Assembly: GCA_964615935.1 (NCBI GenBank)
Contig: CAZTTG010000006.1
Span: 1 to 64,000 of the forward strand
Reading direction: 5' to 3'
DNA: 64,000 nt
From: CAZTTG01 sp964615935
GTDB lineage: Bacteria > Planctomycetota > UBA1135 > GCA-002686595
In this document: piece by piece, positions 53,899 to 62,261 of the stretch
How the letters are laid out: every line of letters begins with the position of its first letter
Position numbering within the stretch: position 1 is the stretch's first letter
The notes under the pieces: model-generated
Database searches by the model: none
What the model was told of the DNA's origin: nothing
What the model saw: only the letters and a program-made list of their open reading frames with translations
Translations under genes and position numbers: made by a program

Positions 53899-56483
53899 GG
53901 CTAGTGCAACAACCCGGGAGTTCCGGTCCCCCTGCGGGCCCCTCGACGCCGCTGGTGGCGTTGCGCCTTCTCCGAGTATTACAGCGAATACGCGTCGGCG
54001 GCGCGCCTTGCCAGCGACGCCGAGAGACTCCGCAGGGGGAACGGAACTCCCGGGTTGCTGCACTAGTGCACCAACCCGCCCTCATCCTCGGGCTCCAGGA
54101 GACCGCCGGCGGGGCGGAGGGAGCCGGCCTGCGCCAGACCTTCCGCCTGCTCGACCTGCCCGAGATGTGGATCCTGGTGCTGGTGCTCCTGCCCCTGCTG
54201 GCGTTCGCGTCCTGGATCGGCTACGGGCGCGAGAAGCTCCCCGGCCCGGCGCGGGCGGCCCTGATCGGCCTGCGCTTCCTGGCGCTCGCCGGCCTCCTGG
54301 TGGTCCTCTTCCGGCCGGTGCTGGTGCAGCAGCGCGAGGAGGTGCGCAAGGCCGACGTGCTGGTGCTGGTGGACGACTCCGCCAGCATGCGCCGGCGCGA
54401 CGCCTACAGCGGAGACCAGGCCGAGGTGCGCGCGGCGGTGCGCGAGCTGGCCCCCGACGGCCGGGACCCCATGCGGCTGGAGCTGGCCCGCGCGGTGCTC
54501 GAGCAGAGCCTCCTCCCCCACCTCACCGAGCGGGGCTACGAGGCCCGGGCCTTCTCCTTCGGCGAGGGGCTGGCGCCGCTGGCCGGGCCGGACGCCCTGG
54601 CCGGGCGCGGCCGCGCCACCCACCTCGGCGACGCGCTGGTCGGGGCCCTGGCGTCCCACCGCGGCCGCCACGTCACCGACGTGGTGCTGATCTCCGACGG
54701 GCGCAGCAACGGCGGCGCGACGGCGCTCGACGCGGCCCGGACGGCGGCGCTGTCGGGCGTGCCGGTGCACACCCTGGTGATCGGCGACACGCGGCCCGAG
54801 CGCAACGCCCTGGTGCAGATCGCAGAGGCCCCCGCCGGCGCCCTGGCGGGCGACCAGATCGCGGTCACGGTGCGCGTCGTCGGCCGCGGCACCCAGGGCC
54901 TGGGCGAGGCCGCGATCACCCTGGAGGAGCTGCCCCCCGAGGGCGGCCGCGGCCAGCCGCGGGTCGTGGCGGAGGAGGCCGCCGCCCTCTCGGAGAGCGG
55001 TGAGCGGGTCATCCTGATCGCCCCCCCGGCCGCCGACTCGCAGGTCGCCGAGCGCCGCTTCCGCGTCTCGCTGGCGCCCCTGCCCGAGGAGACCCTGCTG
55101 GACGACAACGCGGTCGAGTTCACGGTCCACGTGACGCCCGAGAAGATCCGGGTGCTCTACGTCGACGGCTACCCGCGCTGGGAATACCGCTACCTGAAGA
55201 ACCTGCTCCTGCGCGCGGACCAGAACCTGCAGGTGCAGTGCTGCCTCCTGTCGGCCACCGCCGACTTCCCCCAGGAGTCCACCCGGGGGCTGCCCCCGCT
55301 CACGCGGGTGCCCACCGGCCGCCGCGAGCTGCTCGAGAACTACGACGTGATCATCCTGGGCGACATCAACCCGCGCTCGGAGGCCATCTCGCCCGATCCC
55401 CTGCGGGTGGCCGAGTTCCAGGACTCGCTGGTGGAGTTCGTCGAGCGCGGGGGCGGGATCCTGTTCCAGGCCGGAGTGGACGACAACCCGCGCGCCTTCG
55501 TGCTCTCCACCCAGCTCGAGGAGCTCATGCCGGTGGCCATGGACCGCTCCGGCGTGCTGCGCTTCGAGGGCGACACCACGCGCGAGATGCGGCCCCTGCT
55601 CGAGGACCCCACCGCCCCCCACGAGGTGGTGCGCCTGCACGACGATCCGCGCGTGAACCGGCAGCTGTGGGAGAGCCCCGACGGCCTGCGCGGCTTCTAC
55701 TGGTACTGCCCCGTGCCGCGCGCCAAGCCCGGGGCGCAGGTGCTCCTGCGCCACCCCACGGACCAGGCCGCGGGCGGCGAGCGCCACCCCCTGCTGGTGG
55801 TGGGCCACTACCCCGCCGGGCGCACGATGTTCGTGGCCTTCGACTCCACCTGGCGCTGGCGCTTCCACTACGGCGACCGCTACCACGAGCGCTTCTGGCG
55901 CAACGCCATCCGCTGGCTGTCCCTGGGCCGGCTCAAGAGCGGCGACCGGCGCTACCGGGTGGAGACCACCCGCAACCGCTTCGCCCTGGGCGAGCGCGCC
56001 ACCATCGAGGCGCGCGTCCTGGACGAGGACTTCCGCCCCAGCGAGGCCGCCGCCCAGACGGTCTGGTGGCGGGATCCCGACGATCAGCGCGGCCAGCTCG
56101 AGCTGGCCGCCGCCCCCGGACGGCCGGGGCTCTACCGTGGGTCCCTCGAGCCCGAGCGGCCGGGGCTCCACCGGGTGTGGATCGAGATCTCCGGCAAGCG
56201 CGTGAGCAGCTCGGAGTTCGAGGTGGTCCTGCCCTCGCGGGAGAACGCCGATCCCTCGCCCGATCCCGATACGCTGAGCGAGCTCAGCGTGGCCACCGGG
56301 GGGGCGGCGGTGGACCTGGCGCGGCTCGACGACCTCCTGGCGGAGCTCCCGGGCGGCGAGGAGCGCCGGGAGCCCATCTCCTCCCGGCTCGACGACGTCT
56401 GGGACCGCTGGGCCACCCTGCTCCTGGTCCTGGCGGTGCTCTCCGTCGAGTGGATCCTGCGCAAGCGCCTGGAGCTGGTGTGA
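53895..56483 (+). CDS. VWA-domain membrane protein with C-terminal GATase1-like domain; N-terminus extended by an inserted element
   Basis: 862 residues from the ATG at 53895, which overlaps the preceding stop (ATGA). Residues 4-57 are encoded by the miniature element plus its duplication; without it the protein would read MRLVHQPALILG. Two membrane helices (about 92-110, 121-141) precede a VWA domain with MIDAS DDSAS (Asp160, Ser162, Ser164). A long beta-rich region follows, and a glutamine amidotransferase-like domain from IRVLYVDGYPRWEYRYLKNLL (in part) to about 670, with a final helix near 838-858. A GTG at 54066 on the element border could give a shorter product of 805 residues. Confidence 0.85.
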   Translation: MRLVQQPGSSGPPAGPSTPLVALRLLRVLQRIRVGGAPCQRRRETPQGERNSRVAALVHQPALILGLQETAGGAEGAGLRQTFRLLDLPEMWILVLVLLPLLAFASWIGYGREKLPGPARAALIGLRFLALAGLLVVLFRPVLVQQREEVRKADVLVLVDDSASMRRRDAYSGDQAEVRAAVRELAPDGRDPMRLELARAVLEQSLLPHLTERGYEARAFSFGEGLAPLAGPDALAGRGRATHLGDALVGALASHRGRHVTDVVLISDGRSNGGATALDAARTAALSGVPVHTLVIGDTRPERNALVQIAEAPAGALAGDQIAVTVRVVGRGTQGLGEAAITLEELPPEGGRGQPRVVAEEAAALSESGERVILIAPPAADSQVAERRFRVSLAPLPEETLLDDNAVEFTVHVTPEKIRVLYVDGYPRWEYRYLKNLLLRADQNLQVQCCLLSATADFPQESTRGLPPLTRVPTGRRELLENYDVIILGDINPRSEAISPDPLRVAEFQDSLVEFVERGGGILFQAGVDDNPRAFVLSTQLEELMPVAMDRSGVLRFEGDTTREMRPLLEDPTAPHEVVRLHDDPRVNRQLWESPDGLRGFYWYCPVPRAKPGAQVLLRHPTDQAAGGERHPLLVVGHYPAGRTMFVAFDSTWRWRFHYGDRYHERFWRNAIRWLSLGRLKSGDRRYRVETTRNRFALGERATIEARVLDEDFRPSEAAAQTVWWRDPDDQRGQLELAAAPGRPGLYRGSLEPERPGLHRVWIEISGKRVSSSEFEVVLPSRENADPSPDPDTLSELSVATGGAAVDLARLDDLLAELPGGEERREPISSRLDDVWDRWATLLLVLAVLSVEWILRKRLELV
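53905..54062. mobile_element. 158-bp palindromic miniature element inserted in the start of the VWA gene
   Basis: Ends are inverted repeats of 33 bases with 2 mismatches (TGCAACAACCCGGGAGTTCC on the left; the right end, reverse complemented, begins TGCAGCAACCCGGGAGTTCC). Similarity continues to the middle, where GTATT and AATAC surround the exact centre at 53983.5, so the entire element can fold into one long hairpin. CTAG lies directly outside both ends (53901-53904 and 54063-54066), a 4-bp target duplication. Element plus duplication is 162 bases (54 codons) with no stop. CTAG is the target type of the IS5 group (family knowledge); relation inferred. Confidence 0.85.
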
Positions 56484-56565
56484 GGGGGGGCCCCGGTTGA
56501 GAAGGCGGCGGCACTGGACGATAGAACCGGCGGGGATCGGCGCGCCCCGCGAAGGCTCCCCGAGC

Positions 56566-59500
56566 ATGGTCCGCACCCTCCGCTGGCTCGCCCTCCTGCC
56601 GATTCTCCTGATGGGGTCCGCCTCGTCCGGCCAGGAGCTCTCCGAGGGCCGGCGCCGCGAGGCCCGGCCCTTCTCCATCCCCCAGACCCGCGTGGCCGCG
56701 AGCCTGCGGGACCGGGCCGAGGAGCACGTCGCGGCCCGGCGCTGGAGCGAGGCCCTCTCGGACCTGCAGGCGCTGATCGAGGCCCACGGCGGCGAGCTCC
56801 TGCCCGGTCGGACCCGCGACGATCGCGGGCGCGTCTCCCACCAGCCGGTGCACGAGGGCGCCGTCGAGTACGCCCTCCGCCGGCTGCGCGGCCTCCCCGA
56901 GGAGGCCCGGCTCCTGTACGCCGAGCGCCACGCCCGCGCCTCGACCCTGGCCCTGGACCAGGCGCGCCGCAGCGGCCGCCGCAGCGAGCTGGCCGAGGTG
57001 GCCCGGCGCTGGCCCATCTGCCCCGCGGCCATGAAGGCCTGGTGGACCCTGGGCGATCTGGAGCTGGAGAGCGGTAATCCGCGGGACGCCGTCGAGGCCT
57101 GGCGCCGCGGCCTGGAGATCCTGGAGCTCGCGGGCGGGAGCCGGGGCCCGGGGATCGACCGGCGAGTGGAGCTGGCGCGCGAGCTCACCGACACGGGGGC
57201 GGGCGTCCTGGCCGAGCTGGAGGCCTCCCAGCCGCCGGCCGCCGGCCTGCGGCTGCCGGGTCCCGGCGAGGGCCAGCTCAGCATCCCGGCGACGAGCTGC
57301 GCCTTCTGGCGCTACCCCCTCGAGCCCGGCCGCTCCGAGCCGCTGATCGGGAGCGCGGGCGCGGTGGGCGTGCTCTTCCCCGCCCTGTGGGGCGAGCGGC
57401 TGTACGTGTCCACCTCCCTGCGCCTCCTGTGCCTGGACGCCTACTCCGGCGAGCTCCTGTGGGCCAGCGCCGAGCCCCCGGGGTGGAACCGGGTCCGGCG
57501 GAGCGACTTCTACGAGGGCATCCACGAGAAGACCCTGCTGATCGCGCCGGCCGCGGCGGCCGGGGTGGTGGTGGCGGCCCTGCAGATCCCGGTCACCCAG
57601 TCGGAGAACCGGGACTACGACCGGATCAAGATCACCCGGATCATCCCCGACCGCCGGCTCTTCGCCTTCGACGCGCGCACCGGCGAGGAGCTGTGGAACC
57701 ACATGCCGCCGGAGGACTGGGACGGGGAAGGCGGCTGCTTCTCCGAGCGCATGTTCGTGGCCGGGCCGCCGGTGATCGCCGGCACGCGCCTGCTGGTGCC
57801 GGCCTACCGCATGCAGGGGCGCATCGACTACCACGTGGCCTGCTTCGAGCTGACCACCGGCGCGCTCCTGTGGTCCGCGAACCTCATCAGCGGGCAGCGC
57901 GAGCTCAACATGTTCGGCCGCCACCAGGTGGAGTTCTGCGCGCCCCCGGTGAGGGTGGAGGGTCACCGCGTGATCGCCCTGACCCAGCTCGGGGCCCTGG
58001 CGGCCCTGGACCTCTTCACCGGCGAGGTATTGTGGGAGACGCTCTACGAGCAGTACCCGCTCAAGGGGGCGGTGCACTGGAACCCGTCGATCCGCACGCG
58101 GGTGTGGGACAACGCCCCGCCGGTGGTGGCCGACGGCATGGCCATCGCCGGCCCCACCGACAGCCCCGACCTGATCGGGGTCGAGCTCGACGGCGGCACG
58201 CTCCTGTGGTCCATCCCGCAGCAGCGCCTGACCGGCCGGGCCTCGCGCTCCGACACCCGCAACCTGGTCCTCCTGGGGGCGACCGAGGACACGGTCTACC
58301 TCGGCGGCCACACCATACTGGCGCTCCAGTCCAGCACGGGCCTGCACTCGACCGTCCCCCCCCAGCCGATGCAGCCCGGCGTGCCCGCGCAACCCGTCCT
58401 GTCCGGCGGCCTCACCCCCATGCCGCGCGCGGCCCTGGCGGACCGCTTCCTGGTCGTGCCCACCTCGCAGGGACGCGTCGCCCTGGATCGCCACCGGATC
58501 GATCGACAGGACCCGCGGCTGTCGGGTCCCTGGCCCGGGGGTGACGGCCGGGGCAACGTCCTGCTCGCCGACGGAGCCGCCTTCGCCATCGGCGCCCGGG
58601 CGGTGCACGGCTTCTTCGACTGGCAGCAGCGCATCGAGCGCTACCAGGCGCGCCTGGCGGAGGACCCCGACGACCCGGCCCTGGCCGCGAGCTACTCCGC
58701 CCTCCTCTCCAGCCGCGCCGTCGAGCACTGGCGCTCGGGGCTCAACCAGGGGGCGCTGGCCGACATCGCGCTCGCGAGGGAGGTGCTGGAGCCCTTCGCC
58801 CGGGGCGACCGCCTGGAGCGCGACGTGAGCCAGCGGCTGCACCTGGCGCTGCGCACCGAGGCCCTGGTGCGGACCGAGCTGGCCCAGCCCGCGGTGGCCA
58901 TCGACCTCCTGCGCCGCGCGCGGGAGCTGGCCCCCGACGCGGCCGCGCTGCGGGACGTGCTGCTGCAGGAGATCGAGCTCCTGCGCGACCGCGACCTGTC
59001 GGCCTGGGAGGAGGCGATCGAGATCCTGGCGAGGCGCTGCGAGAGCTCGCGGATCCCCGACAGCCACCTCCCCTTCAAGGCCGCGGCCGCCTCCCGCCGG
59101 AGCGACTTCGCGGATCGCGGCGAGAGCGGGCTGCCGGTCGGGTTGTGGGCGCAGCTCGAGCTGGCCCGCGGGCACGCCGCGGCGGGGAAGACCCAGCGGG
59201 AGCTGGAGGACCTGCACGCCATCGCCCAGCGCTACGGCGACATCGCCTGGCCCCCGCCGGACGGTCCCACCGTCCAGGAGCGCATCGCCGCCCGCGTCGA
59301 GGAGGTGGGCCGGCGCAGCTACGAGCCCTTCGAGCAGCGGGCCCGCGCCCTGCTGGATCGGGCCCTCGAGGAGGGGGACCTGGCCGGGCTGCAGCGGGTG
59401 ATCGACGTCTACCCCCTCGCGCGCGCGGCGATCGAGGCCGAGGAGGCGCGCCTCGAGGTGGCCCTGCGCTCGGGGGACGCGGCCACGGCGGCGCGCATCG

Positions 59501-61071
59501 TGCTCGGTCCCCTGCCCGACGACTGGTCCCCCCGGCGGAGCACCGAGGCCCAGGCCCGCGCCCTCTTGAGGCTCGCCGGCGTGCTCGGAGGGCGGGGCAA
59601 TCGCACGCTGGAGCGGGCGGTCCTCTCGGCCCTGGCCCGGGAGTTCCCGGAGCTCACCTCCCCCATCGAGGCCCACGGGGGTGCGACCCTGGCCGCCCTG
59701 GCGCGGGACCTGCCGGCCCCGGCCGACCCGCCCATGGCCGCCGAGCACTCGGACTTCCTCCCCGGAGACGCCCGCACCCGGGCCGAGCCGGGGGAGTACG
59801 TCCTGCTCGGCCGGACCTTCCCCGCCGGCGAGGGCCCGGTCGAGCTGGGCGAGCCGATCCTGCTCCTGGCGCGCAAGGTCCCCGACGCCGCGATCGTCGC
59901 CCTCCCCGGCCCCCTCTCGGGCGAGGAGGACTGGTCGTACCCCGTGCGGACATCCTCCATGCCGCGCTACTGGGACGGGCGGTGCGCCTTCACGCCCGAG
60001 CGGATCGCGTTCGCCCTGGAGAACGAGGTGGTGGCCCTCGACCCGCGGGACGGCCGCGCGGCGTGGCGGTGGCAGCCCCACGAGGGCAGCGTGCTGTCGG
60101 TACGCGAGGACTCCGGCGTCTGCCTGATCCTGGTGCGCTCGAGCGACCGCAGCCACCGCATCACCGCCGTGGACGCCCACGGCGGGGTGGGCCTGTGGAC
60201 CGCCTCGGTCCCGGGGCACTACTGGAAGGACCCCATCTGCGGCGGCGGCAAGGCGGTGCTCCTGCCGAACTTCGGCAACGAGATCGCCCAGGTGGTCGAG
60301 CTCCTGACCGGCACGGTCTCGCTGGAGATCGACATCGGGCGCTACGCCCGGGTGGAGGAGGCCGCGGCGGCCTGGATCGATCACGGCCGCCTGATCCTGC
60401 CCTCCTTCTCCACCAGCGCCACCAGGACGCGCAAGCCCGAGGAGGTCGACGTCGAGGCCTGGGACCTGGAGCGCGGCGCCCGCGCCTGGCACGTCCCCAG
60501 GCGCGCCGCGCGCGAGCTGTACTCCATCGCGCGCGCGGGCGAGTCCACCTATCTGGTGTACCGGCCCCCCACCACGAGCGTCTCGGGGATGGGCGGCGTC
60601 GTCGACCTGAACACCCGCTCGGGCGCCCACCGCGAGATCCAGGGGGTGCGCATCGCCCGGGACGACTGGCCCATCGGCCTGCCGCGCTTCCAAACCCTCC
60701 AGCTCGAGGCCCCCTGGCTCTTCCTGTACTCCCCCGAGGGGGCCGAGCGCACCCGGATCCGCGCCATCCACCTGCCCTTCGGCGAGCGCTGGGTGCACCA
60801 GCTGAGCGAGCCGATGAGCGACGTCTGGCCCCTGCCGGCCCTCTCGCGCAACACCGTGGCCCTCTGCTACAACGGATTCCAGCACGACCGGCCGAGGCTG
60901 CAGCCTCGCGCCAGCCTGCTGCTCCTGGACCGGCAGACCGGCGTGAGGCAGGACCTCTCCAACCTCCCGGTGGAGATGGGCGACGCCAAGGACCTCGATC
61001 TGCGAGCCCTCGGCGACGCCCTGCTCATCCGCGGGCGCAAGGGCCTGCGCATCCTCAGGAGACAGAGATGA
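56566..61071 (+). CDS. Giant secreted protein with two PQQ-like propellers and helical repeats
   Basis: 1501 residues from the ATG at 56566 (a TTG farther upstream at 56497 would add 23 residues). Signal peptide about 1-21. Helical repeats (about 30-230) are followed by a first propeller (about 260-670) with RLLCLDAYSGELLW, RLFAFDARTGEELW, HVACFELTTGALLW and ALAALDLFTGEVLW; a second TPR/HEAT-like region (about 695-1090); and a second propeller (about 1100-1500) with EVVALDPRDGRAAW and RITAVDAHGGVGLW. No catalytic residues are recognised; scaffold or binding role likely. It follows the VWA gene by 82 bases and overlaps the next gene. Confidence 0.85.
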   Translation: MVRTLRWLALLPILLMGSASSGQELSEGRRREARPFSIPQTRVAASLRDRAEEHVAARRWSEALSDLQALIEAHGGELLPGRTRDDRGRVSHQPVHEGAVEYALRRLRGLPEEARLLYAERHARASTLALDQARRSGRRSELAEVARRWPICPAAMKAWWTLGDLELESGNPRDAVEAWRRGLEILELAGGSRGPGIDRRVELARELTDTGAGVLAELEASQPPAAGLRLPGPGEGQLSIPATSCAFWRYPLEPGRSEPLIGSAGAVGVLFPALWGERLYVSTSLRLLCLDAYSGELLWASAEPPGWNRVRRSDFYEGIHEKTLLIAPAAAAGVVVAALQIPVTQSENRDYDRIKITRIIPDRRLFAFDARTGEELWNHMPPEDWDGEGGCFSERMFVAGPPVIAGTRLLVPAYRMQGRIDYHVACFELTTGALLWSANLISGQRELNMFGRHQVEFCAPPVRVEGHRVIALTQLGALAALDLFTGEVLWETLYEQYPLKGAVHWNPSIRTRVWDNAPPVVADGMAIAGPTDSPDLIGVELDGGTLLWSIPQQRLTGRASRSDTRNLVLLGATEDTVYLGGHTILALQSSTGLHSTVPPQPMQPGVPAQPVLSGGLTPMPRAALADRFLVVPTSQGRVALDRHRIDRQDPRLSGPWPGGDGRGNVLLADGAAFAIGARAVHGFFDWQQRIERYQARLAEDPDDPALAASYSALLSSRAVEHWRSGLNQGALADIALAREVLEPFARGDRLERDVSQRLHLALRTEALVRTELAQPAVAIDLLRRARELAPDAAALRDVLLQEIELLRDRDLSAWEEAIEILARRCESSRIPDSHLPFKAAAASRRSDFADRGESGLPVGLWAQLELARGHAAAGKTQRELEDLHAIAQRYGDIAWPPPDGPTVQERIAARVEEVGRRSYEPFEQRARALLDRALEEGDLAGLQRVIDVYPLARAAIEAEEARLEVALRSGDAATAARIVLGPLPDDWSPRRSTEAQARALLRLAGVLGGRGNRTLERAVLSALAREFPELTSPIEAHGGATLAALARDLPAPADPPMAAEHSDFLPGDARTRAEPGEYVLLGRTFPAGEGPVELGEPILLLARKVPDAAIVALPGPLSGEEDWSYPVRTSSMPRYWDGRCAFTPERIAFALENEVVALDPRDGRAAWRWQPHEGSVLSVREDSGVCLILVRSSDRSHRITAVDAHGGVGLWTASVPGHYWKDPICGGGKAVLLPNFGNEIAQVVELLTGTVSLEIDIGRYARVEEAAAAWIDHGRLILPSFSTSATRTRKPEEVDVEAWDLERGARAWHVPRRAARELYSIARAGESTYLVYRPPTTSVSGMGGVVDLNTRSGAHREIQGVRIARDDWPIGLPRFQTLQLEAPWLFLYSPEGAERTRIRAIHLPFGERWVHQLSEPMSDVWPLPALSRNTVALCYNGFQHDRPRLQPRASLLLLDRQTGVRQDLSNLPVEMGDAKDLDLRALGDALLIRGRKGLRILRRQR

Positions 61072-62252
61072 GAATCGCACACATCCTCCTCGCGGCGCCG
61101 CTTCTCGCGGCGGCCTCCGACGGCGGCGCCGGCGCGGAGCTGGCGTCTCCGCGCGAGCCGGCCGAGCCCGCGCAGCGCGGCGCGCGGGGCGGCCAGGAGC
61201 CCATCGTCGTCACCCCCCAGCAGGCCGTGGCGGTCGAGCGCGGCCTGGCCTGGCTGGCCGACCGCCAGCAGGAGGACGGGAGCTGGACCTGCATCATCGG
61301 CTACAAGCTGAACACCAGCTACGAGTGGACCGCCCGCGACCGGGGGCACGTGGGGGTCACGGCCCTGGCCTGCATGGCCTTCATGGCCGGGGGTCACCTG
61401 CCGGGGCGGGGGCGCTACGGGAAGGTGGTCGACCGCGGGCTGGACTTCGTGCTCGGGGCGGTGCAGGAGGACGGCTACATCACCTACGCCGGCACGCGGA
61501 TGTACTCGCACGCCTTCGCCACCCTCTTCCTGGCCGAGATCTACGGCATGACCCACCGCGAGGACGTGCAGCGCAAGCTGCAGCTGGCGGTGGATTTCAT
61601 CGTCAACTCGCAGAACGCCGAGGGCGGCTGGCGCTACGAGCCCTACGCCAGCCAGTCCGACATGTCGATCGTGGTGTGCCAGGTGCTGGCCCTGCGGGCC
61701 GCGCGCAACATCGGGATCCGCGTGCCCAAGCAGGTGGTGGATCGCGCCGCCCAGTACGTCGTGGACTCGGCGGTGAGCGAGGCCAGCATCGATCCCCGCT
61801 GGCCCCACTCGGCGATGGCCCGCGGCGAGCTGGGCTCCTTCCACTACCAGAAGCAGGACCGCTCGCGCAGCTCCTTCTCGCTCACCGCCGCCGGGGTGAC
61901 CGCCCTGTACGGGCTGGGCATCTACACCGACGAGGCCATCCTGCGCGGCCTGGACTACCTGCGCCGCAACCTGGACGACTTCAACCGCCATCGGGGCACG
62001 GGCTACCACGGGCACAACCCGGGCCACTACTTCTTCTGGTACGGCCACTACTACGGCGTGCAGGCCATGTACACGGCCGGCCCGGGGTGGTGGGAGCCGT
62101 ACTTCACCCGCCTGCGCTCCGACCTGCTCCAGATGCAGCGACCCGACGGTTCCTGGCCCAACGACGTGGGCCCCGGGGACGAGTTCGGCACCGCCGTGGC
62201 GGTCCTGATCCTGGAGATCCCCTACCGCTTCCTGCCCATCTTCCAGCGCTGA
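61068..62252 (+). CDS. Exported prenyltransferase/squalene-cyclase-fold repeat protein
   Basis: 394 residues. Signal peptide about 1-17, a short linker, then an alpha/alpha barrel with QW-like repeats: RQQEDGSWTC near 62, GAVQEDGYITYAG, NSQNAEGGWRYE, and RPDGSWPND near the C-terminus. The fold is that of squalene-hopene cyclase and terpene cyclase beta/gamma domains and of alpha-macroglobulin thioester domains. There is no DxDD catalytic motif and it is far shorter than a cyclase, so it is probably a non-enzymatic binding domain. Very frequent in Planctomycetota, often as here after MoxR clusters. The ATG overlaps the previous stop (ATGA). Confidence 0.82.
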   Translation: MRIAHILLAAPLLAAASDGGAGAELASPREPAEPAQRGARGGQEPIVVTPQQAVAVERGLAWLADRQQEDGSWTCIIGYKLNTSYEWTARDRGHVGVTALACMAFMAGGHLPGRGRYGKVVDRGLDFVLGAVQEDGYITYAGTRMYSHAFATLFLAEIYGMTHREDVQRKLQLAVDFIVNSQNAEGGWRYEPYASQSDMSIVVCQVLALRAARNIGIRVPKQVVDRAAQYVVDSAVSEASIDPRWPHSAMARGELGSFHYQKQDRSRSSFSLTAAGVTALYGLGIYTDEAILRGLDYLRRNLDDFNRHRGTGYHGHNPGHYFFWYGHYYGVQAMYTAGPGWWEPYFTRLRSDLLQMQRPDGSWPNDVGPGDEFGTAVAVLILEIPYRFLPIFQR

Positions 62253-62261
62253 GGATTCCCC

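Noticed and set aside
53901..54066. A rho-independent terminator between the two VWA genes
   Set aside because: The structure has terminal repeats and CTAG duplications, the frame stays open through it, and the genes on both sides belong to one operon, so a mobile element is the better reading.
56284..61080. A 1598-codon open frame on the minus strand
   Set aside because: It is antisense to the double-propeller protein, whose repeats are unambiguous. Low-complexity Gly/Ala/Arg/Gln composition marks it as a shadow.
61068..62252. Squalene-hopene cyclase
   Set aside because: The fold and QW-like repeats are right but there is no DxDD motif, the protein is about 250 residues too short and it has a signal peptide.
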